NCBI GenBank assembly: GCA_963772595.1
Contig: CAVYXZ010000009.1
Location: forward strand, 186,001-250,000
From: CAVYXZ01 sp963772595
GTDB taxonomy: Bacteria; Chloroflexota; Anaerolineae; Aggregatilineales; Phototrophicaceae
Reading direction: 5' to 3'
Length of the DNA stretch: 64,000 nucleotides
Shown: positions 41,906 to 52,045 of the stretch, piece by piece
Layout: each line of letters opens with the position of its first letter
Position numbering within the stretch: position 1 is the first letter of the stretch
Made by a program: the position numbers and the translations under genes
The notes under the pieces: model-generated
The model's database searches: none
What the model saw: only the letters and a program-made list of their open reading frames with translations
Told to the model about the DNA's origin: nothing

Positions 41906-42973
41906 CTACTCGCCCTCGTAAGGCCCCCAGGCCACATCGGGCATTGTCTCCGCCTGCTCTGCCGTCAGATAGGCTGCGAGATCCTTATCGCCATGCAGAT
42001 AAAGGCCGAAAAACGCGGGCGCGAAGTGCTTCAGCACGCTTGGCGAAGGCCCATGGCCGCCGTAGATCATGGAAATTAGATAGCGGTCTTCGCTTGTCAT
42101 ACCTGTGAAGCTGCGCACTGAATTGCCCGCATAGTCACAGGTGTCATCCCTGACGCCATGTACGAACATGACCGGGGTGGACACTTCCGTGAACATATCG
42201 TCGGTGGTCAGTGGAAAGCTGCATGGGTCTATCGGCAGGATCGCATGGATACGATCATCGCCGAATGGCTGCCAGCGGCCATCGGGCAAGTCCTCGAGGT
42301 CTAGCTGGGCACGGTACTCTGAAACTCTGTGCAAATTGTTAGAACAATCGCTGGTAATAAGGTCCGGGTGTACCGCACACCAGCTTTCATAGTGGATAGG
42401 GTCATACAGCAATCCGATCATCTGTAAAGAAGCTTCAGCTCCCTGTGACCAGCCCATCAAGCCCACATTGTCCGTGTCGACCATCCCGGCCAGATCACCA
42501 TCCGTGATGTCAGCTAAACCGTTGATGACCGTCAGAATATCCAACGGACGATCCACATAGGCGTGGTCTATTTGAAGATCGTGATGCTGAGGCGCAGCGA
42601 CGACGTAACCATAGGAGGCCAGGTGCTCTGTAACACTCTGTAGATCATAGGATGATCCCCCTCCCCCGTGCGAATAGACGATCAATGGGTAAGGGGCGCC
42701 CCTGCGATCCGGCGGAACATTTGTCAGGAGCGAACTGCCCTGGAAGGCGGGTGTTCCTTGTGCCGTATCCGCCGGAAACCAGATCAAGGTCTGTAGTTCC
42801 CAGTCCTCGCGATTTTCATCTACAAAGGTCAGCTCGGTATAATACACGTCGTAAGGTCCAGGTTCTGCAAGCGACGGCAGCCTGATTTCTTGCCCCTGAA
42901 CAGCCCCAAACATCATAGGCTGGGCACCGATAAGCACGGTCAACAACATCATCAGAACCACTTGCTTCAACAT
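41906..42973 (-). CDS. Secreted alpha/beta hydrolase (PAF-acetylhydrolase-like)
   Basis: 355 residues. The N-terminal hydrophobic signal (QVVLMMLLTVLIGAQPMMFG) has cleavage around residue 28. The hydrolase core has YPLIVYSHGGGGSSYDLQSV (oxyanion region), YGYVVAAPQHHD, the nucleophile elbow VGLMGWSQGAEASLQM (GWSQG) and VSTPVMFVHGVRDDTCDYAG, which holds the acid. A late His (MIYGGHGPSPSVLKHF) completes the triad. Homologues cleave acyl esters such as platelet-activating factor-like lipids, but the substrate here is unknown. I use the ATG at 42973 because GGAGAGG precedes it by six bases. An in-frame TTG lies at 42988. Confidence 0.82.
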   Translation of the reverse strand: MLKQVVLMMLLTVLIGAQPMMFGAVQGQEIRLPSLAEPGPYDVYYTELTFVDENREDWELQTLIWFPADTAQGTPAFQGSSLLTNVPPDRRGAPYPLIVYSHGGGGSSYDLQSVTEHLASYGYVVAAPQHHDLQIDHAYVDRPLDILTVINGLADITDGDLAGMVDTDNVGLMGWSQGAEASLQMIGLLYDPIHYESWCAVHPDLITSDCSNNLHRVSEYRAQLDLEDLPDGRWQPFGDDRIHAILPIDPCSFPLTTDDMFTEVSTPVMFVHGVRDDTCDYAGNSVRSFTGMTSEDRYLISMIYGGHGPSPSVLKHFAPAFFGLYLHGDKDLAAYLTAEQAETMPDVAWGPYEGE

Positions 42974-43257
42974 AATGTTCCTCTCCAATCCAAAACGAAA
43001 GCTGAAAACCGAACCCTCATACGGAGAGTAATGTTTTCAGCAGTCGTTGAGGAATATTATGTATTCTGCTGCTGCGATGAATGCAACAGTGCTTCTAATT
43101 CTATCCAGTCAGAAGTTGTATCTCCTGTATAAGTAGATTATATCTTCTTAGAAACGAACATGCAATTGGGATAGCACCCAATCGTCCAACGGTCATCAAA
43201 AGATTGAGGTTCTAATTCCGCCGTTCTTCAGGGTCGAAAATCCGGCACGCCGTATGG

Positions 43258-43896
43258 CTACAGCAGTTCGTCCAACTGCGACTTGGCGATCTGGTAATTG
43301 TAGTTATCGCGGGCGGCGACCAGCTTGCCGTCGTCGATCAGCTTGAGGATCTCTTCTTCGGTGGTCTGCAAATAGCGCGCGGCGTCTTTCAGACCCATCA
43401 CCGCCGGGAAGCGGTCACGGTTCAGCGAGGGCTGAGGACAATTCGCGGCAATCGGGTTGGGGATGGTGACGGTGCGGCTGCGGCCCGGCTCCGGCGGTGG
43501 CTCCTGTGGCGCTATGGTCGGGCGCGGGGATTCCGGACGTGCCTGAGCAGGCGGCTGCGCGCCGCTCTCCACATCGCCCTGAATCTCACCGAGAATACCC
43601 GGCAGGCGCGGCATATTGGGTGGTTTGACAATCAACAAGTAGGCCAGGGCGATGGCGACTATCGAACCAGCCAGATCAAGCAGGCTGAGCAGACCCATCA
43701 TGAAATCAATCGCGGACTGATTGTGACCGAAAGCCAGCGGGATAAAGATATTACCCAGCAGGAAAGACACTGCACCCGGCACGATCAAAATTACACCCGC
43801 AGCTTTGACCGGGCGACCCTCAGCACGAACGGTTCCGAATTCGATCCGCCCGGCAAAGTAAAGGTACAACCCGATAAGAAGTAAGAACAAGGACAT
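43258..43896 (-). CDS. Membrane protein with C-terminal excisionase-type HTH
   Basis: 212 residues. Three hydrophobic helices (about 2-16, 31-50, 64-88) are followed by a Pro/Glu/Arg-rich linker (about 95-150) and a cytoplasmic C-terminal domain, AVMGLKDAARYLQTTEEEIL with KLIDDGKLVAARDNYNYQIA. That last part has the pattern of MerR/excisionase-like winged helices that read DNA. The layout suggests a membrane-tethered DNA-binding protein. It is divergent from the secreted protein gene at 44005. Confidence 0.72.
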   Translation of the reverse strand: MSLFLLLIGLYLYFAGRIEFGTVRAEGRPVKAAGVILIVPGAVSFLLGNIFIPLAFGHNQSAIDFMMGLLSLLDLAGSIVAIALAYLLIVKPPNMPRLPGILGEIQGDVESGAQPPAQARPESPRPTIAPQEPPPEPGRSRTVTIPNPIAANCPQPSLNRDRFPAVMGLKDAARYLQTTEEEILKLIDDGKLVAARDNYNYQIAKSQLDELL

Positions 43897-44004
43897 GAGT
43901 GTGCATCCTTAATATATCCGCCCGCCCTGCTATTATAGTGACGCAGGCGGAGACTTGGCAACCGTTGTCTGCTATTCTGCATAACTGGAGTTAAGGTAAT
44001 CCTA

Positions 44005-44847
44005 ATGTTCCTCCACTTTATTGTAATCGCCACCATCGCCCTCAGCGGCCTGCTCGCTCAGGGCGAAACGGATTCCGCCGCGCTGCTGCAATCACGCGGG
44101 GTTACGGTGCTGCCGCTGGAAGACGTGACCGAATCGCCGCCGCAGATCCTCGATCTGACCAGCAATTCCGCCCGCCTGAACTTCGTCGGCACGATCCCAC
44201 TGGCCTGCACGCTGCTCTATGGCGAAACGCTCGACTTCGGCTCCGCGTCGATTGACCTCAACATGAACGGCGGGGCGATCATCGAGCATAATCCGCTGAT
44301 GCTGGACCTCAAGCCGGAGACGACCTACTACTACCGCGTGCAGGGATCCGACGAGCACGGTAATTTCTACGTGAGCGAGACGGCCACCTTCACCACGCCC
44401 GCCGCATCGGCATCGACCAGCGATAATCTGCTCGCGCCGCAGAACGGGGCGACGGTGCTGGGGGTCAGCAGCAACTTCGGCGGCCAGCCCAATGACGGCA
44501 GCTGGGGCATCCTGCGCGCGGTCGATGGCAACCCCAATACCGCCTGGTCCACCGACGGCGACGGCAGCCACGCCTGGGCCGAGTTCCAGTTGGCGCAGCG
44601 CTCGCACATCACGCAGGTCTCCTTCTGGACGCGCGTGATGACCGATGGCAGCGCCCTGGCCTACCAGTTCACCGTGACGACCGACGCGGGTGAGGTCTAC
44701 GGGCCGTTCAGCCTGCCGGATTCAACGCAGCCTTATACCTTCGACGTGGATTTCGAGGCCAGCACGCTGCGCTTCGACATCACCGACAGCAGCGGCGGCA
44801 ACACCGGCGCGGTCGAGATCGCCGTCTACGGCACGCCGGTCGGGTAA
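44005..44847 (+). CDS. Secreted protein with FN3-like and F5/8-type-C-like domains
   Basis: 280 residues with an N-terminal signal (LHFIVIATIALSGLLAQGET). A fibronectin III/purple-acid-phosphatase-N-like domain spans about 45-135 (RLNFVGTIPLACTLLYGETL, LKPETTYYYRVQGSDEHGNF). A discoidin (F5/8 type C, 'NedA-like') beta sandwich spans about 145-278 (LRAVDGNPNTAWSTDGDGSH, AWAEFQLAQRSHITQVSFWT, GPFSLPDSTQPYTFDV). The latter class binds carbohydrates or membranes. No enzyme domain is present, so it may be a binding or surface protein. Palindromic repeats follow it. Confidence 0.78.
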   Translation: MFLHFIVIATIALSGLLAQGETDSAALLQSRGVTVLPLEDVTESPPQILDLTSNSARLNFVGTIPLACTLLYGETLDFGSASIDLNMNGGAIIEHNPLMLDLKPETTYYYRVQGSDEHGNFYVSETATFTTPAASASTSDNLLAPQNGATVLGVSSNFGGQPNDGSWGILRAVDGNPNTAWSTDGDGSHAWAEFQLAQRSHITQVSFWTRVMTDGSALAYQFTVTTDAGEVYGPFSLPDSTQPYTFDVDFEASTLRFDITDSSGGNTGAVEIAVYGTPVG

Positions 44848-44917
44848 GGTCAAGGGAATCAACGCAAAGGCGCAAAGACGCGAAGAAGGGCAAGGACATA
44901 AAACACACATACGAGCC

Positions 44918-44992
44918 GTAGGGACACGGCACCGGTCCGCAGCTCAAAACCATCTGCACAACGCAGGGTAAGGGCGAGCCGCTGTGTCGCCC
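44918..44992. repeat. GTAGGG-type palindrome cluster
   Basis: GTAGGGACACGGCACCG begins at 44918, and GGGCGA (44972-44977) pairs with TCGCCC (44987-44992). They lie in the short gap before the DUF1684 gene, in the same style as the other GTAGGG-CAC palindromes but more degenerate. Confidence 0.45.
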
Positions 44993-45010
44993 GCACGCAT
45001 AGGAGATTTT

Positions 45011-45625
45011 ATGCTCGATCTGGTCGATTACCGCCGCCGGGTGGCGGAACTCTATCACGACATCCGCGCCGCCGAGAATTCGTACGCGGCCTGGGACCAC
45101 TGGCGCGCCGTCCGCAACGATCTGTTTGCGCATCATCCACAGTCCGCGCTGGAGGAGCCGCAGCGGGCCGCCTTCATGGGTCTGCACTACTACGACTATG
45201 ACCCGGCGTACTGTGTCGTGGCGGCTATTGACTATGAGGTCGAAACCTTCACCTACGCGGGCGGGATGGGGGCCGACGGCCACCTGGCGTACCGGCAATT
45301 CGCACAGGTCCAGTTTACACTGCCGACCGGGGCCGGGACGCTGAGCCTCTACTGGATCGAGGGCTACGGCGGCGGGCTGTTCCTGCCCTTCCGCGATGCC
45401 ACCTGCGGCCAGACGACCTACGGGGCCGGACGCTACCTCTACGATACGATCAAAGGGGCCGATCTGGGCGCTGCGCCGGACCAGATCCTGCTGGACTTCA
45501 ACTTCGCCTACCATCCCTCCTGCGCCTACAATCTGCGCTGGGTCTGCCCGTTGGCCCCGCAGGAGAACTGGCTGGAGATTGCCATTCCGGTGGGGGAGCG
45601 GCTCAGCAGCAGCGCTCCGGTCTGA
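45011..45625 (+). CDS. DUF1684 family protein
   Basis: 204 residues covering the whole family. The N-terminus is DYRRRVAELYHDIRAAENSY. The conserved core is GLFLPFRDATCGQTTYGAGRYL, LLDFNFAYHPSCAYNLRWVC and PLAPQENWLEIAIPVGER. DUF1684 proteins are cytosolic or lipid-anchored beta proteins of unknown biochemical role; no signal is seen here. The ATG at 45011 has GGAG six bases upstream; the frame is open to 44984. A short remnant of a second copy of the 3' end lies at 49122. Confidence 0.85.
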   Translation: MLDLVDYRRRVAELYHDIRAAENSYAAWDHWRAVRNDLFAHHPQSALEEPQRAAFMGLHYYDYDPAYCVVAAIDYEVETFTYAGGMGADGHLAYRQFAQVQFTLPTGAGTLSLYWIEGYGGGLFLPFRDATCGQTTYGAGRYLYDTIKGADLGAAPDQILLDFNFAYHPSCAYNLRWVCPLAPQENWLEIAIPVGERLSSSAPV

Positions 45626-45712
45626 TCTTCTGCTTTGCTCATCAAATACAACCAGCCCGCTATCTGCACGACAACGGGCCGGAGAAGTGCTCAATGTTGA
45701 GCAGGGTAGGAC

Positions 45713-45967
45713 TTAGCTGGGCACGTTTTCCGCTGTTTCCAGGAGGGGCGTAATGACATAGTCGGACATGGCGTAGAGCGGACTCTGTTGCAGGACTTCT
45801 TGCAGATGGTCGTGGGAGTCGCAGTTGAAGACGAGCCAGCCAATCGAGCGATCAGCCGCAATCAGTGCTGGCAGCTCCTGAATCCCCTGCGCCAACAGTC
45901 GTTTGTCATTCTCGCCTTGCGCTGGCAGAAGGGCGAACAATTCTTTCTGAACATAGTCCGGTTTCAT
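45713..45967 (-). CDS. YCII/muconolactone-isomerase-like small protein
   Basis: 84 residues with a ferredoxin-like beta-alpha-beta pattern: LFALLPAQGENDKRLLAQGI, GWLVFNCDSHDHLQEVLQQS, PLYAMSDYVITPLLE. The order (strand, 'DHLQEVLQQSPLY..MSDYVITPL') matches the YciI-like/muconolactone isomerase-like family, whose members are often stand-alone enzymes or stress-related proteins of unknown substrate. It is leftward and isolated between a rightward gene and a small ORF. Confidence 0.65.
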   Translation of the reverse strand: MKPDYVQKELFALLPAQGENDKRLLAQGIQELPALIAADRSIGWLVFNCDSHDHLQEVLQQSPLYAMSDYVITPLLETAENVPS

Positions 45968-46002
45968 TGTAGCTGGATCATAAAACGCATGAGTTTTTCT
46001 CT

Positions 46003-46182
46003 CTATTTGACTAACAGGTTGACAATGGTAGTGAGCGCAGCACGCAGCGATGAGACAGTTCTGGATTTCGCTTGCGCCGCCTCGACTGCGCGAGCAAAAC
46101 TATCCTGTTGGACCTGACGAATGATGTCCTGGTGATGGCGGCGGCTGCCTGCCCCGTTGAGCATATGATCGATACCGTCCAT
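46003..46182 (-). CDS. Small helical protein (59 residues), unknown
   Basis: The ATG at 46182 is preceded by AGGAG seven bases upstream, which supports real translation. It reads DGIDHMLNGAGSRRHHQDII, then QVQQDSFARAVEAAQAKSRT and VSSLRAALTTIVNLL, an amphipathic helical protein with no membrane anchor. The frame continues upstream to 46224 without a good start. It lies downstream of the LuxR regulator gene on the same strand. No family is recognised. Confidence 0.45.
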   Translation of the reverse strand: MDGIDHMLNGAGSRRHHQDIIRQVQQDSFARAVEAAQAKSRTVSSLRAALTTIVNLLVK

Positions 46183-46322
46183 TTTCTTGCTCCTGTCCTG
46201 TCTAAGTGTATTTGTCGATAGCATACGACAGGGGCGGTGGTAGACACATCTCCCAGATGGGGTATTCCCCCAGATCGAGTGGGGTATTTGAATGGGGTAT
46301 AAATGGAACTGCGTGAGGGGCG

Positions 46323-49042
46323 CTAGATCAGATTGAGTTTGCGGGCCATCGTAGCCGCTTCGGTGCGATTGTTCACGGCCAGTTTGCCATAGATATTGCG
46401 CGTATGTACTTTGACCGTCCCCGCCGAGAGATACAACCTGTCCGCGATTTCGGGATTCGTCAGGCCCTCGGCGAGCAGCGCCAGGACTTCGAGTTCACGC
46501 TCGGTCAGGGGTTCGGCAAGCGGCTGCGATGCAGACTTTGGAGGCAGGTCCTCGCCGGTAAGCTGCGCCAGCAACATGGGGAGCATCTCACTCAACCCCC
46601 GCCGCGTACCTTGTGCCAGGATGGACTGGTAGACGTCGCTGCCGAGTTGAGCTTCCAGGTCGGCCAGCATCCGCTTGAACAGGTCCCATTGCTTCAAATA
46701 ACCTGTCTCCTGGTCGGGCGCTGAGAAAATGACCCCCAGCAGCTCGGCTGCCGCCAGCGGCTTACCTATATGCCAGAGCATCAGCGCAGTAACCGGATAA
46801 CACAGGACATACCAGGACGACATGTTGGGGTTGAGGTCGAAACCGAGCGCTGTCACACAGTAATCCAGCGCCCTGGTATAGTCTTCCAGACGAAAATAAC
46901 AGGCAGCATAGCCAAAGCCCAGGATCACCCGAACAATACCCTCCACTATATAGCTATCAGGAATGATTTGCTCACTGTTATCATGCGTGATTCGCTCAGC
47001 CTGGATGTGCAATTCCAGCGCCTTCGTGTAATCCCCTAGAACAAAGTAGGCTTTGCCCAGCATATGGGTTGACCGGAAGCAGAAAATCTCAAGGTTGATC
47101 CGAAGACTGGTTTCGATTGCATCTTCAAAAAGGGGGATTGACTCGCTGATCTTGCCTGCATACAGGTAGTGTTCAGCCAGCATTGCTTTATTGTAACCAA
47201 TACCAAAGGGATCGCCCAACTTTTCCGCAATAGTGATAGCCTCAAGAAGATAGGGCAGCGGGTCTACCTGTCTCGTTAAGCGATAGCCATCTGTGAGTTG
47301 GCGTAATGCGTCCGCCATCCCCTTCAGATCGCCCGCCTCAGTGGACAGGCGGTGGCAGCGTTGGCTGAGGTTCGATGCTTTTGGCAGGTACTGCTGGTCT
47401 GACAAGGTATCGCCCAGCAAAGCTATAACAATGCTGCCAGTTGAATCAAGGTGTGTCGCTCATAAAAGGGGTCGTGAAAGGACGCCAGGGCTTGCTCATA
47501 GAAATCAATCGCCTGGTGATAGGCCCTGCCTGATATTGATAGCTCTCCTGTAGCAAATAACCGGATAACCATAAACATAGGCCATACGTCACATCATCCT
47601 GCTGCTGTTTGGCGACTTCAAGCGATTCGGCAACCTGTAAGTCGATGTGTTGCGGGTATTATAAACCCGCTTAAGCAGCCAAATTCTGACCGCGCGCGCG
47701 CGCAAGCGATTGTATATCGGATGCACAATATCTGCGTTCAGATGTCTTGAGCTGGTTTTGGGCGTGATACAAGTAATGCTTCACCCGCTTCTTGATGTCT
47801 GCGTAGATCAGAGTAAATGGTAAAGGTCCTTCCGACATTGGATCGAGTGCTTCATAATCGACGCGATCAACCGCGTGATACCCAGGCCTCCGCGATATTA
47901 TCGAAATCGTCTTCAATGTCGTTCAGGCCTTCAACCTGCCGCCGCCCTTTGATATCGAGGCTGCGTTCGCGGGTGAACGCGGCAAAGTAGGCGCTGTGCG
48001 CTGACAGCGCTTCTTCAGTTTCACCGGCTAAGTCCAGCTTTTCCTGAGCATACTGACGCAATAATTCATGCAGATCATAGCGACCCCGCGCGTCCTGGCG
48101 CACTATCGACTTCTCGACCAGTCCCGCAAGCGTCCGTAAATCCGCCGCCGCCACTTTCGCCGCCGCTTCCCAGGTGAATCCGCCCCGGAAGACGGCCAGT
48201 CGCGGGAAGACCGCCTGTTCGTCTTCAGTCAATAAGTACCAGGAGTGGTCAAATACGGCGCGAATGCTGCGGTGGCGTTCGGGGATATCGCGGATATGCG
48301 TCGAGAGAAAGTCAATGCCGCGTTCAATCTCTCTGGTGATGTCCTGACACGAGAGCGTTTTAAGCCAGCCTGCTGCAAGTTCGATTCCCAGCGGCATTCC
48401 ATCCACCGACTGGCATATCCGTATGACGCAGTCCATCTCGTCACCTGCTGAAAAGTCACGCCGGACCCAGTTGGCACGCTCCACAAAGAGCTGGATCGCA
48501 CTGTATTGTTCAAAATCATCGGCGCGTGCAGAGGCCGGAACCTGCATCCCGCGCACATGCCACAGCCGCTCCATACGCAGATTCAGAGCCTCACGCGAGG
48601 TCGCCAGAATTTTCAGGTCTGGCGCGTGGTTGAGGATCTCAGCAATCAGGTCCGCGCCTTCGAGCAGATGCTCAAAGTTATCCATCACCAGCAGTACATT
48701 GCGCCCCGCCAGAAACTTGACCAGTTCTTCCTGCGGTGTACCCTCACTGCCAATCATGATTCCCAATGCCGCTATCACCGCAGTCACGATGTGGTCAGTT
48801 GAGGTCAGGGGGGCCAGCGACACATAATATCCGCCATGCTCAAAACTGGAGGCGGCTAAACCGCGAACGCTTTCTATGCAAAGGCGCGTTTTGCCCATGC
48901 CGCCCGGTCCCACCAGCGTCAGCAGACGACACTGGGGGTCTTGCAAGAGTGCGGCGATTTCGGCAATTTCTGCTTCGCGTCCAATGAAGGGCGTAGGCTG
49001 CGGCGGGAAATTACGTAATGTGATGCCTTGACTCATAATCAC
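46323..49042 (-). CDS. LuxR-family regulator with NB-ARC/AAA and TPR domains (MalT-like), several frameshifts
   Basis: The frame from 49042 covers the NTPase: PPQPTPFIGREAEIAEIAAL, P-loop LLTLVGPGGMGKTRLCIES, NVLLVMDNFEHLLEGADLIA (Walker B), ILATSREALNLRMERLWHV, DGMPLGIELAAGWLKTLS and LYDLHELLRQYAQ-like sequence. After breaks near 47885, 47700, 47640, 47520 and 47430 the TPR region continues (AYHQAIDFYEQALASFHDPF, LSQRCHRLSTEAGDLKGMAD, LGDYTKALELHIQAERITH). The C-terminus is a LuxR HTH: LTERELEVLALLAEGLTNPE, IADRLYLSAGTVKVHTRNIY. The total is about 900 residues, normal for this class. Such proteins bind ATP and a small inducer, then activate transcription. The frames connect with no gap, so it is treated as one gene. 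Confidence 0.82.
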
Positions 49043-49121
49043 TGTTCCGCTCTACGCCAGGGGTGCCCGCATTGTAACGCGAGTGGACTATATGGACTAC
49101 CAGTTTTCTAGCCGACGAATT

Positions 49122-49166
49122 CAATGGCTGAACATTGCCATTCCGGTCGGGGAACGACTTCCTTAA
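49122..49166 (+). pseudogene. Remnant of a DUF1684 3' end
   Basis: The 14 codons QWLNIAIPVGERLP plus a TAA match the C-terminal end of the DUF1684 protein at 45011-45625 (ENWLEIAIPVGER) at both protein and DNA level (ATTGCCATTCCGGT is shared). Nothing else of the gene is present. It sits between the start of the LuxR gene and the peptidase gene. Confidence 0.62.
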
Positions 49167-49228
49167 GGGCGCGGCGCGCGGAACTTTGCTACACTTCTCA
49201 ATGTACCCCCTTCCTTGAGGAGCTATTC

Positions 49229-50954
49229 ATGTCAAAAAAGTTGATTTGGATTGTTGTGCTGCTGTTGATCGCGCTGCTGCCGGTCCAGGCGCAGGGCGAT
49301 TATGAGCCGGTCGTTTGAACCGGACGCCTGCCCCATGCCCATCCCGGCGGGCGAGACCGAGGGCGACACGCTCGACTGCGGTTATCTGATCGTGCCGGAG
49401 GACCGCAGCGATCCCGGCGGCCAGACGGTCGCGCTGGCGGTGGCGATCCTGCACAGCCCCAATGCCGCACCGGACCCGCTCATCTATCTGGCCGGTGGCC
49501 CCGGTGGCAGCGCCCTGACCGAGACGGATGCCTGGACCGAATCACCCTACCGCGACAGCCGCGACATCATCCTCATCGACCAGCGCGGCACCGGCTATTC
49601 CGAACCGACGCTGGACTGTGACGAATACGCTGAGGCAGACGATCCCGACGCGGCCTGCTATCAGGGTCTGCTGGACCAGGGCATCAAGCTTTCGGCCTAC
49701 AACAGCCGCGAGAACGCCGCCGACATCGCCGATCTGCGCCTGGCGCTGGGCCTGGACGAGGTCAATCTCTACGGCATCTCCTACGGCACGCGGCTGGCGC
49801 TGACCATCATGCGCGATCACCCGGAAGGCATCCGCAGCGTCGTGCTGGATTCGACCTATCCGCCCCAGGCCAACGGCTTCGACGAGGGCGCGGTCAACGG
49901 CGCGGACGCCATTGAGAACCTCTTCGCCGCCTGTGCCGGCGACGCAGCTTGCAGCGCGGCCTATGGCGATCTGGAAAGCCAGTTCTTCGCGCTGGTCGAT
50001 GACTGGAACGACTCACCCGTTGTCAGCCAGGACCCGGAGACCGGCGACGAGACCGAAGTCTATGGCGATGATCTGGTCAACACGCTCTTCCAGACGATGT
50101 ACGCCAGCAGCGCTATCCCGACCCTGCCCTACGGCATCTACCTGCTGAGCAACGGCGACACGACGATGGGCCTGGAGGTGCTGAACGGCACCTACACGCG
50201 TCAGCGACCTGGAAACCCTGGCGAGCGGCGAGGATTTGCCGGAGCCGGATGTTCAGGAAGTGGACGACAGCGTCTATATCCCCGATGGCGACAGCGAAGG
50301 CATGTTCAACTCGGTCGAATGCAACGAGGAAGCGCCCTTCAACAGCCTGGACGCCAGCCAGCAGCTTTCCGCCGATCTGCCGCCGGAGTTGTACAATGCG
50401 CTTCAGGGCAGCACCGAAGATCAGTTCACCACCTGCGCCTACTGGGACAGCGGCACCGCCGACCCCATCGAGACGCAGCCGGTCGAGAGCGACATTCCCA
50501 CGCTGGTCCTGGCGGGCAGCCTGGACCCGACCACCCCGGCGGCCTGGGGCCAGATGGCAGCGGATCACCTGAGCAACAGCTATTACGCCGAGGTCCCCTT
50601 CGGCGGTCACGGCGAGATCGACGCGGGCCAGTGCCCGGTCGATATCGGCCTGGCCTTCCTCGATAATCCCGGCAGCGCGCCGGATATGGGCTGCCTCAGT
50701 ACGATGAACTTCCGCTTCTATGTGCCCGCCGCCTGCACCGTCACCGCCTATGACGGCACGATTCAATACGCCGCGCCGGACCAGAACAGCGAAGAGGTGG
50801 GCAGCTGTCCGACGGCGACAGCTTCGACGCGACGGCCATGAGCGACGACGGGACGGTCTACTGGTTCCGCCTGCCGGATGATAGTTGGGTCAGCGAAGAT
50901 CAGGTCGATTACGAGGGCGACTGCTTCATGCTGCCCTTCCCGGAGACGGAGTAG
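49229..50954 (+). CDS. Secreted TAP-like alpha/beta hydrolase (S33 peptidase), three frameshifts
   Basis: A signal peptide (KLIWIVVLLLIALLPVQAQG) begins at the ATG at 49229 with TTGAGGAG before it. A shift near 49305 leads to the catalytic frame: IYLAGGPGGSALTETDAWTE, DIILIDQRGTGYSEPTLDCD, the nucleophile elbow NLYGISYGTRLALTIMRDHP (GISYG) and VVLDSTYPPQAN. A second shift near 50215 gives VLAGSLDPTTPAAWGQMAAD (acid) and EVPFGGHGEIDAGQCP (His). A third near 50815 gives a short C-terminal SH3-like tail ending LPFPETE. This is the tripeptidyl/proline aminopeptidase-like family, probably trimming extracellular peptides. The triad is complete. The C-terminal SH3-like beta domain is an unusual addition. 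Confidence 0.82.
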
Positions 50955-50960
50955 ATCACC

Positions 50961-52038
50961 ATGCGCCTGGGGCTGATGCTCGGTTTCGCGGGCCGGAAAA
51001 TCGACCTGCCGATGGACCTGATCCGCGAGGCCGAGCGCCTGGGCTTTTACGCTGTCTGGACCGCCGAAGCCTGGGGGTCGGACGCGATCACGCCGCTGGC
51101 CTGGATCGGCGCGCAGACCGAGCGCATCCACCTGGGCACGGCCATCATGCAGATGCCTGCCCGGACCCCGGCGATGACGGCCATGACCGCCATGACGCTC
51201 GATCAACTCTCCGGCGGGCGTTTTCTGCTGGGCCTGGGGCTTTCCGGGCCGCAGGTGGTCGAGGGCTGGCACGGGCAGCCCTACAGCCAGCCCCTGACCC
51301 GCACGCGCGAGTACATCAGCATCCTGCGCCAGATCTTCGCCCGCAAAGGCCGCCTGACTCACGAGGGCAAGCTCTACCAGATCCCCTATCAGGGCGCGGA
51401 CGCCACCGGCCTGGGCAAGCCGCTCAAAACCATCCTGCATGGCCGCGCCGATCTGCCGATCTATCTGGCGGCGATTGGCCCCAAAAACGTCGCGCTGGCG
51501 GCGGAAATCGCTGATGGCTGGCTGCCGATCTTCTTCGCGCCGGAGCATTACGACAGCGGTCTTCAAGCCGCACGTCGAGGCCGGGTCTGAGCGCAGGCGG
51601 CAAGACGATGGCCGATTTCGACATCGCGGCGATGCTGCATGTGGTCATCGACGAGGACCTGGAGACGGCGCGCAATCAGGTCAGGCCGATGCTGGCGCTC
51701 TACATCGGCGGCATGGGCGCGGCGGGCAAAAACTTCTACTTTGACCTCGCCTGCCGCTATGGTTTCGAAGTCCGCCGCCCATGAGATCCAGAATCTTTAT
51801 CTCAACGAGCGCCAGTTTGACGCGGTGGCCGCCGTGCCGGATGCCCTGGTCGATGCCGTCGCGCTCTGCGGCTCGCCGGATCGAATCCGCGATCAGGTCC
51901 AGCGCTGGCGTGATAGCCCCGCCACGACCCTCAACCTCGCCACCACCGACCCCGACGCGCTGCGACTTGATGGCCGAACTGCTGTCTGTAGGTGGCGGAC
52001 ACGGCGCTGCCGTGTCCCTACAGACCGTATCGGTGTAG
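50961..52038 (+). CDS. LLM-class flavin (F420)-dependent oxidoreductase, several frameshifts
   Basis: A TIM-barrel luciferase-like monooxygenase family protein. In frame from 50961: MRLGLMLGFAGRKIDLPMDL, YAVWTAEAWGSDAITPLAWI, IHLGTAIMQMPARTPAMTAM, MTLDQLSGGRFLLGLGLSGP, and LPIYLAAIGPKNVALAAEIA. Shifts near 51560 and 51590 lead to ADFDIAAMLHVVIDEDLETA and YIGGMGAAGKNFYFDLACRY. Another near 51775 gives EIQNLYLNERQFDAVAAVPD and LCGSPDRIRDQVQRWRD. A last one near 51965 gives MAELLSVGGGHGAAV, which ends inside the GTAGGG palindrome at 52038. This is the usual F420-dependent subfamily (EAWGSDAITPLAWIGA). The 5' end follows the peptidase stop by six bases. Confidence 0.82.
51986..52023. repeat. GTAGGG-type palindrome inside the LLM gene 3' end
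   Basis: CTGTAG (51986-51991) pairs with CTACAG (52018-52023). Inside it GGACACGGC pairs with GCCGTGTCC around a short centre. The palindrome supplies the last ~15 codons of the LLM oxidoreductase. Confidence 0.65.
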
Positions 52039-52045
52039 AGGTGTT

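Noticed and set aside
46323..49042. Programmed frameshifting in the LuxR gene
   Set aside because: There are about five shifts without slippery heptamers plus pseudoknots, so assembly error or decay explains it better.
49229..52038. Peptidase and LLM genes fused in one protein
   Set aside because: The peptidase has a stop at 50952-50954 followed by an ATG at 50961 in a separate frame; they are simply adjacent genes.
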